Part shown: in pieces, positions 1 through 6,510 of the stretch
Numbering within the stretch: the stretch's first letter is position 1
Layout of the letters: every line of letters starts with the position of its first letter
Source of the DNA: Chloroflexota bacterium
Lineage (GTDB): Bacteria > Chloroflexota > Anaerolineae > Promineifilales > Promineifilaceae
Reading direction: 5' to 3'
Assembly: GCA_963169155.1 (NCBI GenBank)
Contig: CAUJGI010000417.1
Location: 1-11,342 of the forward strand
DNA: 11,342 nucleotides
Program-made: the position numbers and the translations under genes
The notes under the pieces: generated by a model
The model's input: the letters and a program-made list of their open reading frames with translations, nothing else
The model's database searches: none
Told to the model about the DNA's origin: nothing

Positions 1-215
1 AGTTCAATCGCCTTGCCAATCCACGGGTGGCCATCGCTGCCGGTGCGCAGGCGGGCGACGAAGCTGCTGCCCGGCGTCACCTCGCTCGTTTTTTCAGTGA
101 ACATCTGGATGGCGGCGTCTGGCCCGTGGTAGGGTGGCGGCTGGCGGTGGGGGGTGTTGTGGACGGCCGTTTGCCAGTCGGTCAGCAGCTGTTGGATGGA
201 TCGGGTCTCGGACAT
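1..215 (-). CDS. Mur ligase family protein, N-terminal part (cut by the left edge)
   Basis: Only the first 71 codons are present, and the frame is open to the window edge. The start is ATG at 215-213, with a weak GAGAAG about 10 bases upstream. Residues about 40-71 read TSEVTPGSSFVARL then GSDGHPWIGKAIE. This matches the layout of the Mur ligase N-terminal (UDP-binding) domain, in which a short strand is followed by PGxLFVA and then by DGHxFIxxAxxxGA. That pattern is most familiar from MurE and MurF, which add amino acids to UDP-MurNAc in the cytoplasm during peptidoglycan synthesis. Residues 1-35 form an extra Gln/His/Pro-rich leader before the domain. The ATP-binding and catalytic domains lie outside the window, so MurE, MurF or a Mur-like paralogue cannot be told apart. 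An ACGGCCGT site at 163-170 encodes T-A-V in this gene. Confidence 0.55.
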   Translation of the reverse strand, partial: MSETRSIQQLLTDWQTAVHNTPHRQPPPYHGPDAAIQMFTEKTSEVTPGSSFVARLRTGSDGHPWIGKAIE

Positions 216-236
216 TACTTTTTGCTTCTCACTTTT

Positions 237-406
237 AAGCGGGGCGAGGCGGTTGGATGGGAGGGTTTTGTGCTGTGGTTTTGCTTTGGTCAGCAGCCTC
301 GCCCCTACTTTTCACTTTTCACTTTTTACTTTGGAAGCGGGGCGAGGCGGTTGGATGGAGAGGCTCTCTGTTTTGGTTTTCTTCTGGCCAACCGCCTCGC
401 CCCTAC
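237..406. repeat. Two tandem ~98-bp hairpin repeat units
   Basis: A 24-base stretch containing GGGGCGAGGCGGTTGGATGG occurs at 237-260 and again at 335-358, a 98-base period. Each copy is followed by its inverted complement. In the second unit GGGGCGAGGCGGTTGG (339-354) pairs perfectly with 388-403 across a 33-base loop. In the first unit GGGGCGAGGC (241-250) pairs with 296-305. T-rich runs with CACTTTTCAC-like sequence separate the units. No coding frame here has support. The repeats fill the gap between the DUF711 gene and the Mur ligase gene and look like an intergenic palindromic (REP-like) family. No transposase or terminal target duplication is visible. Confidence 0.8.
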
Positions 407-423
407 GGTTCATGGTTCGCGTT

Positions 424-1611
424 TTATATTTCACGTTTCACGGCACGAATGCCCAACCGCGCCTCCTGGGCCAGCAAACCATCTACGCCGGTCCCGACAA
501 GGCCCATCACCCGGCTGTCGGCGAAGTAGGGAAAGTCGAAGGTGACAGGGTCGCCAGCGGCCAGGCCGGGCAGCGGCATGAGGCGGGCGGTGAGCGGTTT
601 GTTGAGGCGGCTGGCCAGCATGGCAACATCGAGGAGGACGGCCGTCAGCGCCCCCTCACTCACTTCCCCAGGCAGCGGAATTGTGTCCAGCCCCACGCCG
701 CAAACGGCGCTGTAGCTGAGCAAATCCGACACCGTCAGTACGCCTTCGGCGGCGCGGCGGGCCAGGACGGCATCTTCCAGCACGGGCAGCATGAGGCCAG
801 AGAAACCGCAGCCGGGGAAGTTGGCCCGGGCAATCGCTTCGGTGACAAAACCAGCGGCAAAGAGGCTGCCTGCGCCGCCCAGATAGGGCAGCCCCAGCGC
901 TTCCAGCGCCCCGCCCAGGCTTTTGTCGTCGGTGGGGAAGGGGGCCAGGGAAAAGTCGATGCCGCTGAACGGAATCTGGTACGTGTTGGCCAGTTCTTGC
1001 GCGGTGAGGCTGAGGCGGAAAGCGGCCGTTTCAATCGCCTCGATCAAATTTTGCCGCGCTTCGCCCAGCGTGCTGGCGGACTGGATCGCTTGCAAAGCAA
1101 TGTCCGCCGACTCCACGGCGATGGCAAAATGGGCCGGGCCGCCCTGGTGGTAGGCCACCGGGAAAAACGGCGAGCCGGGCGGGCAGTTGGCCAGGGCGGT
1201 CAGGTAGAGATTGCCAAATCCGTTGGGCAAAATCTGGCTCACGGTTTTGACGAGACGGGCAGCTTGCTGGCAGCGGGCGGTGTCGATCTGCCCCTGCGTG
1301 TCGGCGATTTCGACGCTGGCAAAGAGGACGTCGGTGGCGGCCAGCAGTGCGGGAATCTGGTCGATCCAACGCGCCTCGTGGCGCAGCAGCACCGGGCCGA
1401 GGCTGATGTAGCTGGCTCCGGCGGCCTGCCATTTTTGGGCCAGCTGCCGGGCGTCGCCGTCCGCGGGCCACCAATCGGGGAAGGGGGGCAGCGCCAGCCG
1501 GGTCGATTGCAGGGGATAGGTGAAGGCGGTGCGAACGGCCGTAAAAAAGTCAGCCAACTGCGCCGCTGGAAAATCAGGTTCACAAAAGAGAGTCACCGAA
1601 CGAATATCCAT
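424..1611 (-). CDS. DUF711 / UPF0210 family protein
   Basis: This 395-residue protein is recognised from the conserved C-terminal half of the UPF0210 (DUF711) family. It carries SGIDFSLAPFP (about 216-226), GFSGLMLPVLEDAVLA (269-284), SYSAVCGVGLDTIPLPG (299-315), KPLTARLMPLPG (338-349) and AGDPVTFDFPYFADSRV (352-368). The length fits the family at roughly 400-450 residues. It has no signal peptide or membrane segment, so it should be cytoplasmic. The biochemical role of the family is not established as far as I know, and I assign none. The ATG at 1611 is preferred over the in-frame TTG at 1632 because the protein then begins MDIRSVTLF, like its relatives, and because TACAAT (a likely -10 box) lies between the two. 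No Shine-Dalgarno is visible, so a leaderless or near-leaderless mRNA is possible. The Mur ligase gene follows 208 bases downstream, across the hairpin repeats. Confidence 0.88.
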   Translation of the reverse strand: MDIRSVTLFCEPDFPAAQLADFFTAVRTAFTYPLQSTRLALPPFPDWWPADGDARQLAQKWQAAGASYISLGPVLLRHEARWIDQIPALLAATDVLFASVEIADTQGQIDTARCQQAARLVKTVSQILPNGFGNLYLTALANCPPGSPFFPVAYHQGGPAHFAIAVESADIALQAIQSASTLGEARQNLIEAIETAAFRLSLTAQELANTYQIPFSGIDFSLAPFPTDDKSLGGALEALGLPYLGGAGSLFAAGFVTEAIARANFPGCGFSGLMLPVLEDAVLARRAAEGVLTVSDLLSYSAVCGVGLDTIPLPGEVSEGALTAVLLDVAMLASRLNKPLTARLMPLPGLAAGDPVTFDFPYFADSRVMGLVGTGVDGLLAQEARLGIRAVKREI

Positions 1612-1620
1612 AGGGGCGCT

Positions 1621-1626
1621 ATTGTA
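1621..1626 (-). promoter_or_regulatory. Putative -10 box (TACAAT) for the DUF711 gene
   Basis: On the minus strand TACAAT lies nine bases before the ATG at 1611, and no Shine-Dalgarno lies between. Transcription would begin within about two bases of the start codon. The -35 region is not clearly recognisable, so this rests on one hexamer and its position. Confidence 0.35.
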
Positions 1627-1633
1627 GCCCAAT

Positions 1634-1663
1634 TTGACAGATGATATTAATCACCGCTAGAAT
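1634..1663 (+). promoter_or_regulatory. Sigma70-type promoter for the acidic-protein gene
   Basis: A perfect -35 hexamer TTGACA (1634-1639) is followed after 18 bases by TAGAAT (1658-1663), one mismatch from TATAAT. The predicted start near 1670 gives a leader of about 58 bases ahead of the ATG at 1728. This is the clearest promoter in the window. It sits back to back with the putative -10 of the divergent DUF711 gene. Confidence 0.7.
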
Positions 1664-1696
1664 CCGCAGGTGGCAGCCCTGGTTAAGAAGGAATTT

Positions 1697-1723
1697 ATGA
1701 GCTGCTGCTTAAATTGGACGTGA
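1697..1723 (+). CDS. Possible 8-codon leader peptide (MSCCLNWT)
   Basis: AAGAAGGAA (1685-1693) is the best ribosome-binding sequence in this leader, but it precedes the ATG at 1697, not the ATG of the long gene at 1728. The 1697 frame reads eight codons including two adjacent cysteines and stops at TGA 1721-1723, four bases before the next ATG. A ribosome could terminate here and restart on the downstream gene. This could equally be chance, since short frames are common. It is listed because it decides how the 1728 start is reached. Confidence 0.3.
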   Translation: MSCCLNWT

Positions 1724-1727
1724 AACC

Positions 1728-2543
1728 ATGAACATCCCTGCTGAACCAGATGAACAAGCAGTGCCCCCAACTGAAGAGCCTCGTGAAGAACCGCTGCCAG
1801 CCGACGAAGCTGAGATCATGCCCGTCGTGGAGACTGAAGCTGACGTGATGCCCGTCGCCGACGCCGAAGCTGAGATTATGCCCGTTGCGGACGCTGAAGC
1901 TGAACTGGAAATGGAAGCCGATCTCGAAAACGAATACGAAGATGAAGATGAAAACGATGATGACGATGACGATGGCGACGAACTTGAAGAGACGGCCGTT
2001 CCCCCCGCTGAACCACTGGCCACTTTAAGCGCCGCCGAGGAACCCGCGCCCGAGCAGTCTGAGCCTGAGGCCGAGACCGAGCCTGACGATCTGCCGGTGA
2101 CCCGTCTGACGTTGGGTGCCTTTGGCTTTGCGGCCGATGACGACGATGAGGAAGCGGCACCCCGGCCAGTCAGAATCAGAAAACAGCGCCGCCAGCCGCT
2201 GCGTACGCCGCGCAAAAACCAGCCAACTCTACAGCAAGTAACCGATCGCTTTGCCGCCTGCGGGCGGTGCAGCTATTTCTGGGCCGGGTATCGCGTGTTG
2301 TTTGGCCTGGCGGAGCAGGAAACGGCCGTTGCCCACAGCAAATCGGGCTGGCTGGAGCTGAACTGGGATGAGCAAATGCCTGAACTGGTGGTGAAATCGT
2401 ATGGCGTGCGCCTCGACACCGGGCATTATCATTACGAAGGCTGCTGCCAGGAGTGCCGCCGCCACTTCATCTACCAGGCCTCCGACAAGGAAGACGAAGC
2501 CGACGCGTTTCGCATCGAAGTGACCCCCTACATGGCCAAATAA
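1728..2543 (+). CDS. Acidic low-complexity protein with C-terminal CxxC...CCxxC domain
   Basis: I do not recognise this 271-residue protein. It has three parts. Residues 1-143 are extremely acidic and Pro/Ala-rich, with three tandem 10-residue repeats (about 28-57, of the type AEIMPVADAE) and Asp/Glu runs around 68-87 and 137-142. Residues 146-163 are a compact basic patch (RPVRIRKQRRQPLRTPRK). Residues 168-271 look folded and carry Cys178-x-x-Cys181 and Cys239-Cys240-x-x-Cys243, a spacing that suggests a zinc site. No signal peptide or membrane helix is visible, so it is probably cytoplasmic. The acidic arm next to a basic patch and a putative zinc module would suit nucleic-acid or ribosome contact, but that is inference. 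A strong promoter lies upstream. The start at 1728 has no good Shine-Dalgarno of its own. Two ACGGCCGT copies (1992, 2322) lie in frame as T-A-V. Confidence 0.8.
   Translation: MNIPAEPDEQAVPPTEEPREEPLPADEAEIMPVVETEADVMPVADAEAEIMPVADAEAELEMEADLENEYEDEDENDDDDDDGDELEETAVPPAEPLATLSAAEEPAPEQSEPEAETEPDDLPVTRLTLGAFGFAADDDDEEAAPRPVRIRKQRRQPLRTPRKNQPTLQQVTDRFAACGRCSYFWAGYRVLFGLAEQETAVAHSKSGWLELNWDEQMPELVVKSYGVRLDTGHYHYEGCCQECRRHFIYQASDKEDEADAFRIEVTPYMAK
1809..1898 (+). repeat. Three tandem 30-bp coding repeats
   Basis: Units 1809-1838, 1839-1868 and 1869-1898 each begin GCTGA and encode AEIMPVVETE, ADVMPVADAE and AEIMPVADAE. Differences between units are mostly at third positions or conservative. This suggests an older in-frame expansion kept at the protein level. 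Confidence 0.85.
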
Positions 2544-2577
2544 ACGGTCCAGAGTGACATCCAAAATTTGCTGACCA

Positions 2578-2610
2578 AGATTGGGCCAATCTTTAAGATT
2601 GGCCCAATCT
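2578..2610. terminator. Inverted repeat between convergent genes, possible terminator
   Basis: AGATTGGGCCAATCT (2578-2592) and AGATTGGCCCAATCT (2596-2610) are perfect 15-base inverted complements with a three-base loop. Each arm is also almost self-palindromic, so the element is at the same time an 18-base direct repeat. The loop TTA is the stop codon of the minus-strand methyltransferase gene, and the right arm encodes its last five residues. Neither side has a proper U-tract, so a classical intrinsic terminator is not certain. The position between the tails of two convergent genes supports a role in 3'-end formation. Confidence 0.5.
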
Positions 2611-3390
2611 GGAAATTGCTCGCTGCGGGGCAGCTTCTAAGAGGATGATCCCTGCCGCCATGGCCGCGTTAAGCGACTCGGTGGCGGCGTGCATGGGGAT
2701 GGTGATGTGGCCAGTGGCCAGCGCCAGGGCGTTGTGCCCCGCGCCGCTGGCCTCGCTGCCAATGATGAGCGCGGTCGGCTGCTGCCAATCGACGGCCGTA
2801 TACGGCCGTTCCGCCTGAACCGTGGCCACCCACACCTGCATTCCACGTACCGTTTTCGCAATCTCCGCCCAGCTCTGGCTGTGTACTGGCAGCCGCAAAT
2901 GTGCCCCCATGCTGCCGCGAACCACCTTGGGGTTGTATAAATCGACGCAGCCTGGCCCCAACAGCACGCCATCGGCCCCGGCGGCCCCGGCCGTGCGCAA
3001 CATGGTGCCCAGGTTGCCGGGGGTGCTGACTTCATCCAGCACCAGCAGCAGGGTGGGTTTGTCGGGCAGCGGGCGCTGCGGCATGGGAATAACGGCCAGC
3101 ACGCCCGCCGGGGTGCTGGTATCGCTCATCGCCTGCATGACTTCTTCCGAAGTTATGTAAGAGGTAGATTGTCCCAGGCTGGTGAGTTGTTGTAAAATTT
3201 GGGCATGAACGGCCGTTTCTAACCATCGTTCTGTGTAAAAAAGCAGCGCTGGCGGATGGGCCAACTCGATCAACTCCGTTAACCAACGCGTCCCTTCGAC
3301 TACGACCTGTTTTTCCCGGTAGCGAAAACGGCGATCCGTTTGCAGCCGCCGCACATATTTCACTTTGTCATTTGTTATACTGGTGATCAT
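2593..3390 (-). CDS. SpoU/TrmH family RNA 2'-O-methyltransferase
   Basis: This 265-residue protein has the two-part layout of SPOUT-class RNA ribose methyltransferases. An N-terminal RNA-substrate-binding region (about 1-100, starting ITNDKVKYVRRL and including FRYREKQVVVEG) is followed by the trefoil-knot catalytic domain. Motif 1 is LDEVSTPGNLGTMLRTAGAAG (118-138, with Asn126 and Arg132). Motif 2 is ALIIGSEASGAG (207-218). Motif 3 is IPMHAATESLNAAMAAGIILLE (about 231-252, with Asn241). These motifs bind S-adenosylmethionine and form the active site. The target is probably a ribose in 23S rRNA or tRNA; the exact nucleotide cannot be read from sequence. It is cytoplasmic and of typical family length. 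The ATG at 3390 has no Shine-Dalgarno but has TACAAT six bases upstream. The gene ends inside the 2578-2610 hairpin. Three ACGGCCGT copies lie within it. Confidence 0.93.
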   Translation of the reverse strand: MITSITNDKVKYVRRLQTDRRFRYREKQVVVEGTRWLTELIELAHPPALLFYTERWLETAVHAQILQQLTSLGQSTSYITSEEVMQAMSDTSTPAGVLAVIPMPQRPLPDKPTLLLVLDEVSTPGNLGTMLRTAGAAGADGVLLGPGCVDLYNPKVVRGSMGAHLRLPVHSQSWAEIAKTVRGMQVWVATVQAERPYTAVDWQQPTALIIGSEASGAGHNALALATGHITIPMHAATESLNAAMAAGIILLEAAPQRAISRLGQS

Positions 3391-3396
3391 TTTTTC

Positions 3397-3402
3397 ATTG
3401 TA
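3397..3402 (-). promoter_or_regulatory. Putative -10 box (TACAAT) for the RNA methyltransferase gene
   Basis: On the minus strand TACAAT is followed by GAAAAA and then the ATG at 3390, so transcription would start at or next to the A of the start codon. There is no Shine-Dalgarno, and no convincing -35 box at 16-18 bases. Together with the similar arrangement at 1621 it suggests leaderless transcripts. Confidence 0.35.
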
Positions 3403-3455
3403 TCTTTTTTGGCCTATCAGGGTTTTTTCAACATAGACTTTATGGAGGCAGACAA

Positions 3456-4295
3456 ATGTTGAATGAGCTAAGAGGATTGTACAAGATCAGCCGTCCCCTT
3501 ACGACCTTGACGGGGGGTCTGGCGGTGTTGTTGGGTGGCTATGTGGCCGGGACCGGGGCCTGGGGCAAGGTGATCCTGGCGACGCTGGCTACCTGGTTTA
3601 TTACGGCGGCGGCTAATGCCTGGAATGATTATCGTGACATTGAAATTGACAAGATTAATCAGCCGAAACGGCCGTTGCCTTCTGGCATGGTTTCCCCCAA
3701 AAACGTCCTGCTGTTTTCGCTCACCCTGACGGCACTCTCAATTATTCTGGCCGGTTTTATCAACCTCACCGCCTTTCTCATTGCGGTAGGGTCGGCGGCG
3801 CTGCTGTACGTTTATTCCTGGCGGCTGAAGAGCACCGTGTTGATGGGCAATGCCATTGTAGCCACCATTTCGGCCATGAGTGCCATCTTTGGCGGTATTG
3901 CGGCGGGCAACCCACGGCCGTCGCTCTGGTTGGCGCTGATCATTGCCTCGGCTATCATGGGGCGTGAGGTGCTCAAGACCCTGGCAGATTACGAGGGCGA
4001 CCTGCGCCAACGCTGCCGCACCATCGCCACCGTCTGGGGACGGCGTCCGGCGCGCATCGTCTTTTACCTGCTGGCGGCCGCTACGCTGGTGGTGATGATG
4101 CTGCCCTACATGCTCAATATCTACGAGCCGGTGTATGCCTTTATCGTGGCGTTGGGAGTGTACCCGGTACTGTTTTACGTGCTGCTGCGGGTGACGCGAG
4201 AGCGTTCCGGGCCGCAGCTGGAAAAGTTGAGCCAGCTGATGAAGTACGACTTCATGGTCTGGTTTTTAGCTGTAATTCTGGGCGCCGCTTCCTGA
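3456..4295 (+). CDS. UbiA family prenyltransferase (membrane)
   Basis: This 279-residue integral membrane protein has about eight to nine hydrophobic segments and both aspartate-rich motifs of the UbiA superfamily. The first is N57-D58-x-x-D61-x-x-x-D65 within NAWNDYRDIEIDKINQPKRP, and the second is D178-Y-E-G-D182. YSWRLK (about 120-125) lies between them. The motifs bind Mg2+ and the prenyl diphosphate, and the family transfers a prenyl chain to an aromatic or glycerol-phosphate acceptor. The motif wording is closest to the (di)geranylgeranylglyceryl-phosphate synthase-like branch, which also occurs in bacteria, but neighbours give no pathway clue. Menaquinone or (bacterio)chlorophyll side-chain transfer cannot be excluded. 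The start is set by GGAGG at 3444-3448, seven bases before the ATG. It is probably a single-gene unit ending at the 4304-4335 terminator. Two ACGGCCGT copies fall in the Arg-Pro frame here. Confidence 0.9.
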   Translation: MLNELRGLYKISRPLTTLTGGLAVLLGGYVAGTGAWGKVILATLATWFITAAANAWNDYRDIEIDKINQPKRPLPSGMVSPKNVLLFSLTLTALSIILAGFINLTAFLIAVGSAALLYVYSWRLKSTVLMGNAIVATISAMSAIFGGIAAGNPRPSLWLALIIASAIMGREVLKTLADYEGDLRQRCRTIATVWGRRPARIVFYLLAAATLVVMMLPYMLNIYEPVYAFIVALGVYPVLFYVLLRVTRERSGPQLEKLSQLMKYDFMVWFLAVILGAAS

Positions 4296-4303
4296 GAAAA
4301 ATC

Positions 4304-4335
4304 ATGGAGTAGCCACGTGGGCGGTGCTACTCCAT
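4304..4335. terminator. Bidirectional intrinsic terminator between the UbiA gene and ppk1
   Basis: ATGGAGTAGC (4304-4313) pairs perfectly with GCTACTCCAT (4326-4335) across a 12-base loop. On the plus strand the stem is followed by TACTTTTTCTTTCTC. On the minus strand it is followed by GATTTTTCTC. Both convergent genes thus get a stem plus T-rich tail. The right arm contains the last codons and TAG stop of ppk1. Confidence 0.75.
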
Positions 4336-6510
4336 TACTTTTTCTTTCTCAGGTTTACCCTTCGCTTCTTTCTGCTTTTTTTCACTACTTTCCACTGGTG
4401 TCGGTGGCAAAATATTGGCGTCAAATCCCGGGGCCTTACCAGATTGACGGCCGTGCAGCAGCCACATCTGACTGTTAAAGGGCTCCTCGCCTTCTTCCAG
4501 GGCTTGCAAGGCTGATTCGTAACGGCCGTCTGAGCGCAAAATGTGTGATTTGGCCGTGTCGTGCAGGTAAATGGCCAGGCTGGTGATGACTTGCTGCCGT
4601 TCGGCGGCGTCCTCAATGGGGAACAGCACTTCGACTCGGCGGTCGATGTTGCGCGGCATGGGATCGGCGCTGCCCCCGTAGATGTCCGGGGTGCCCTGGT
4701 TGTGGAAGTAGTAAATGCGGCTGTGCTCCAAAAAGCGCCCCACCACGCTCTTCACGCGAATGTTTTCGCTGACGCCGTTTATTCCAGGACGTAGACAGCA
4801 GAAGCCGCGAATGATCAGGTCGATTTGTACACCTGCCTGGGAAGCGCGGTACAGCGCCCGGATGATGCCAGGGTCTACCAGCGAGTTGGCTTTGATGATG
4901 ATACGGCCGTTACGGCCGTACTCTGTCTCCCGTTCAATCAGCCGCATCAAATTGGCCCGCAAATTCACCGGCGCCACTAAAAATTTGCGGTACGCCACCT
5001 GCTTTGAATAACCTGTCAGATAGTTGAACAGCTCAGTGGCATCCGCGCCCATTTCTTCGTCGCTGGAGATCAGGCCCAGGTCGGTGTAGAGGCGGGCGGT
5101 GATGGTGTTGTAATTACCCGTGCCCATATGCACGTAGCGGCGAATGCCGTCTCGCTCGCGTCGTACCACCAGGCACAGCTTGCAATGGGTCTTCAAGCCA
5201 ATTAGTCCATAAGCCACATGCACCCCGGCCCGTTCCAGCGCCCTGGCCCACTCAATGTTAGACTCTTCATCAAAACGTGCTTTTAGCTCAACCAGTACCG
5301 CCACCTGCTTGCCGTTTTCTCGCGCTTTCATGAGCGCCCGCACAATGGGCGGGTTTGGTCCCAGCCGGTACAGGGTTTGTTTGATAGCCAGCACATTGGG
5401 ATCCTCGGCGGCGGCTTCCACAAAGTCAACCACCGGCAGGAAGCTGTCGAACGGCGTGTGCAGCATAATGTTGGTGCGCTGCAGCACGCTAAAAATCGAT
5501 TCGCCAAAGCGCAGCTGCGGCGGAACGTTGGGCTGGAAGGTTTCATCCTTCAATTCCGGCCGTTCCAGCCGGTGCAAATCCCACAGACTGCTTAGCCCCA
5601 GCGGCCCATTGGTGGGGTAGACATCTGTCGGGCTGACTTTGAGGTTGTTCACCAAAATATCCCGAATGGTCTCTGGCGTGTCCTCATCAATCTCCAACCG
5701 TACCACGCGCCCAAAGTGGCGCTGCCGCAGATTTTCTTCCATTGTCAGCAGCAGGTCATCGGCTTCCTCCTCCTGGATTTCCATGTCGGTGTTGCGGGTG
5801 ACGCGGAACGGGAAAGAAGCACGGACATCCATGCCGGGAAAGAGTCGGTCCAGGTTAGCGGCAATCACCTGCTCCAGCCAGATAAACTTCTGGGTGGTGG
5901 GCGGCAGCAGCTCGTCCGGGTCGAGCGGATTCAGCGGCACCAGCCGGGGCAAAGTGTCGGGCACTTTGACACGGGCAAAGTGAATTTCGTTGGTATCCGG
6001 GTCGCGCACTTCAGCCGCCAGGTTCAAGCTGAGGTTGGAGATGTGCGGGAAGGGGTGGGTGGGGTCAAACACCAGTGGTGTAAGCACTGGGAAGATTTCT
6101 TGCTCGAAGTAGGCGGCCAGCTTTTTCTGTTGGCGTGGCTTGAGCTGATGGTAGTTCAGAGTGTGAATGCCTGCCTCGGCCAGGGCGGGCTGTAAGGTTT
6201 TAAGCCAGCAGTTGGTGGCCTGGGCAAAAAGCTGGGTACCGGTGCGGTGAATGGCTACCAGCTGTTCGCGCGGTGTCAGGCCATCGGCCGGGCGGTCGGT
6301 GATGCCCAGCAGCACCTGCTGCTTTAGCCCGGAGACGCGGACCATGAAAAATTCATCCATGTTGCCGCTAAAAATGGCCAGAAACTTAACGCGCTCCAGC
6401 AGCGGATGTTCGGGGTTTTCACATTCCTCCAACACACGCCGATTAAATTCGATATTGCTGAGTTCTCGGTTAATATAAAGGCTTGGATTTTTGAGATCGA
6501 TTTCAGACAT
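4327..6510 (-). CDS. ppk1: Polyphosphate kinase 1
   Basis: Ppk1 reversibly transfers the terminal phosphate of ATP onto long-chain inorganic polyphosphate at the cytoplasmic side of the cell. The 727 residues follow the family order: N domain (INRELSNIEFNRRVLEE about 13-29, then FSGNMDEFFMVRVSGLKQQV 47-66), head domain, then two phospholipase-D-like C domains. Key residues are visible. His442 in LKTHCKLCL corresponds to the E. coli phosphohistidine His435, His461 lies in VHMGTGNYN, and His596 in FLEHSRIYYF corresponds to His592. Arg and acidic residues in SADPMPRNIDRRVEV (614-628) complete the ATP site. It is slightly longer than E. coli Ppk (~688 residues) because of a Lys/Glu-rich tail (about 708-727). 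The ATG at 6510 abuts the ATG of the divergent lipoprotein gene and has no visible Shine-Dalgarno. A tandem pair of ACGGCCGT (4903, 4912) lies in it, but none between 4920 and the start. Confidence 0.97.
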   Translation of the reverse strand: MSEIDLKNPSLYINRELSNIEFNRRVLEECENPEHPLLERVKFLAIFSGNMDEFFMVRVSGLKQQVLLGITDRPADGLTPREQLVAIHRTGTQLFAQATNCWLKTLQPALAEAGIHTLNYHQLKPRQQKKLAAYFEQEIFPVLTPLVFDPTHPFPHISNLSLNLAAEVRDPDTNEIHFARVKVPDTLPRLVPLNPLDPDELLPPTTQKFIWLEQVIAANLDRLFPGMDVRASFPFRVTRNTDMEIQEEEADDLLLTMEENLRQRHFGRVVRLEIDEDTPETIRDILVNNLKVSPTDVYPTNGPLGLSSLWDLHRLERPELKDETFQPNVPPQLRFGESIFSVLQRTNIMLHTPFDSFLPVVDFVEAAAEDPNVLAIKQTLYRLGPNPPIVRALMKARENGKQVAVLVELKARFDEESNIEWARALERAGVHVAYGLIGLKTHCKLCLVVRRERDGIRRYVHMGTGNYNTITARLYTDLGLISSDEEMGADATELFNYLTGYSKQVAYRKFLVAPVNLRANLMRLIERETEYGRNGRIIIKANSLVDPGIIRALYRASQAGVQIDLIIRGFCCLRPGINGVSENIRVKSVVGRFLEHSRIYYFHNQGTPDIYGGSADPMPRNIDRRVEVLFPIEDAAERQQVITSLAIYLHDTAKSHILRSDGRYESALQALEEGEEPFNSQMWLLHGRQSGKAPGFDANILPPTPVESSEKKQKEAKGKPEKEKVME

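Noticed and set aside
154..1644. A 496-codon open frame on the plus strand
   Set aside because: It lies antisense to the well-supported DUF711 gene, has no recognisable domain, and starts inside repeats. High GC on the opposite strand of a real gene often leaves such frames open.
1709..2215. Ser-rich minus-strand open frame
   Set aside because: It is the mirror of the Asp/Glu/Ala-rich coding region on the plus strand; low-complexity codons read as serine in reverse.
6406..6510. Upstream ATG for the CapA-like protein
   Set aside because: It would overlap 105 bases of ppk1 antisense and bury the signal peptide 35 residues inside the protein.
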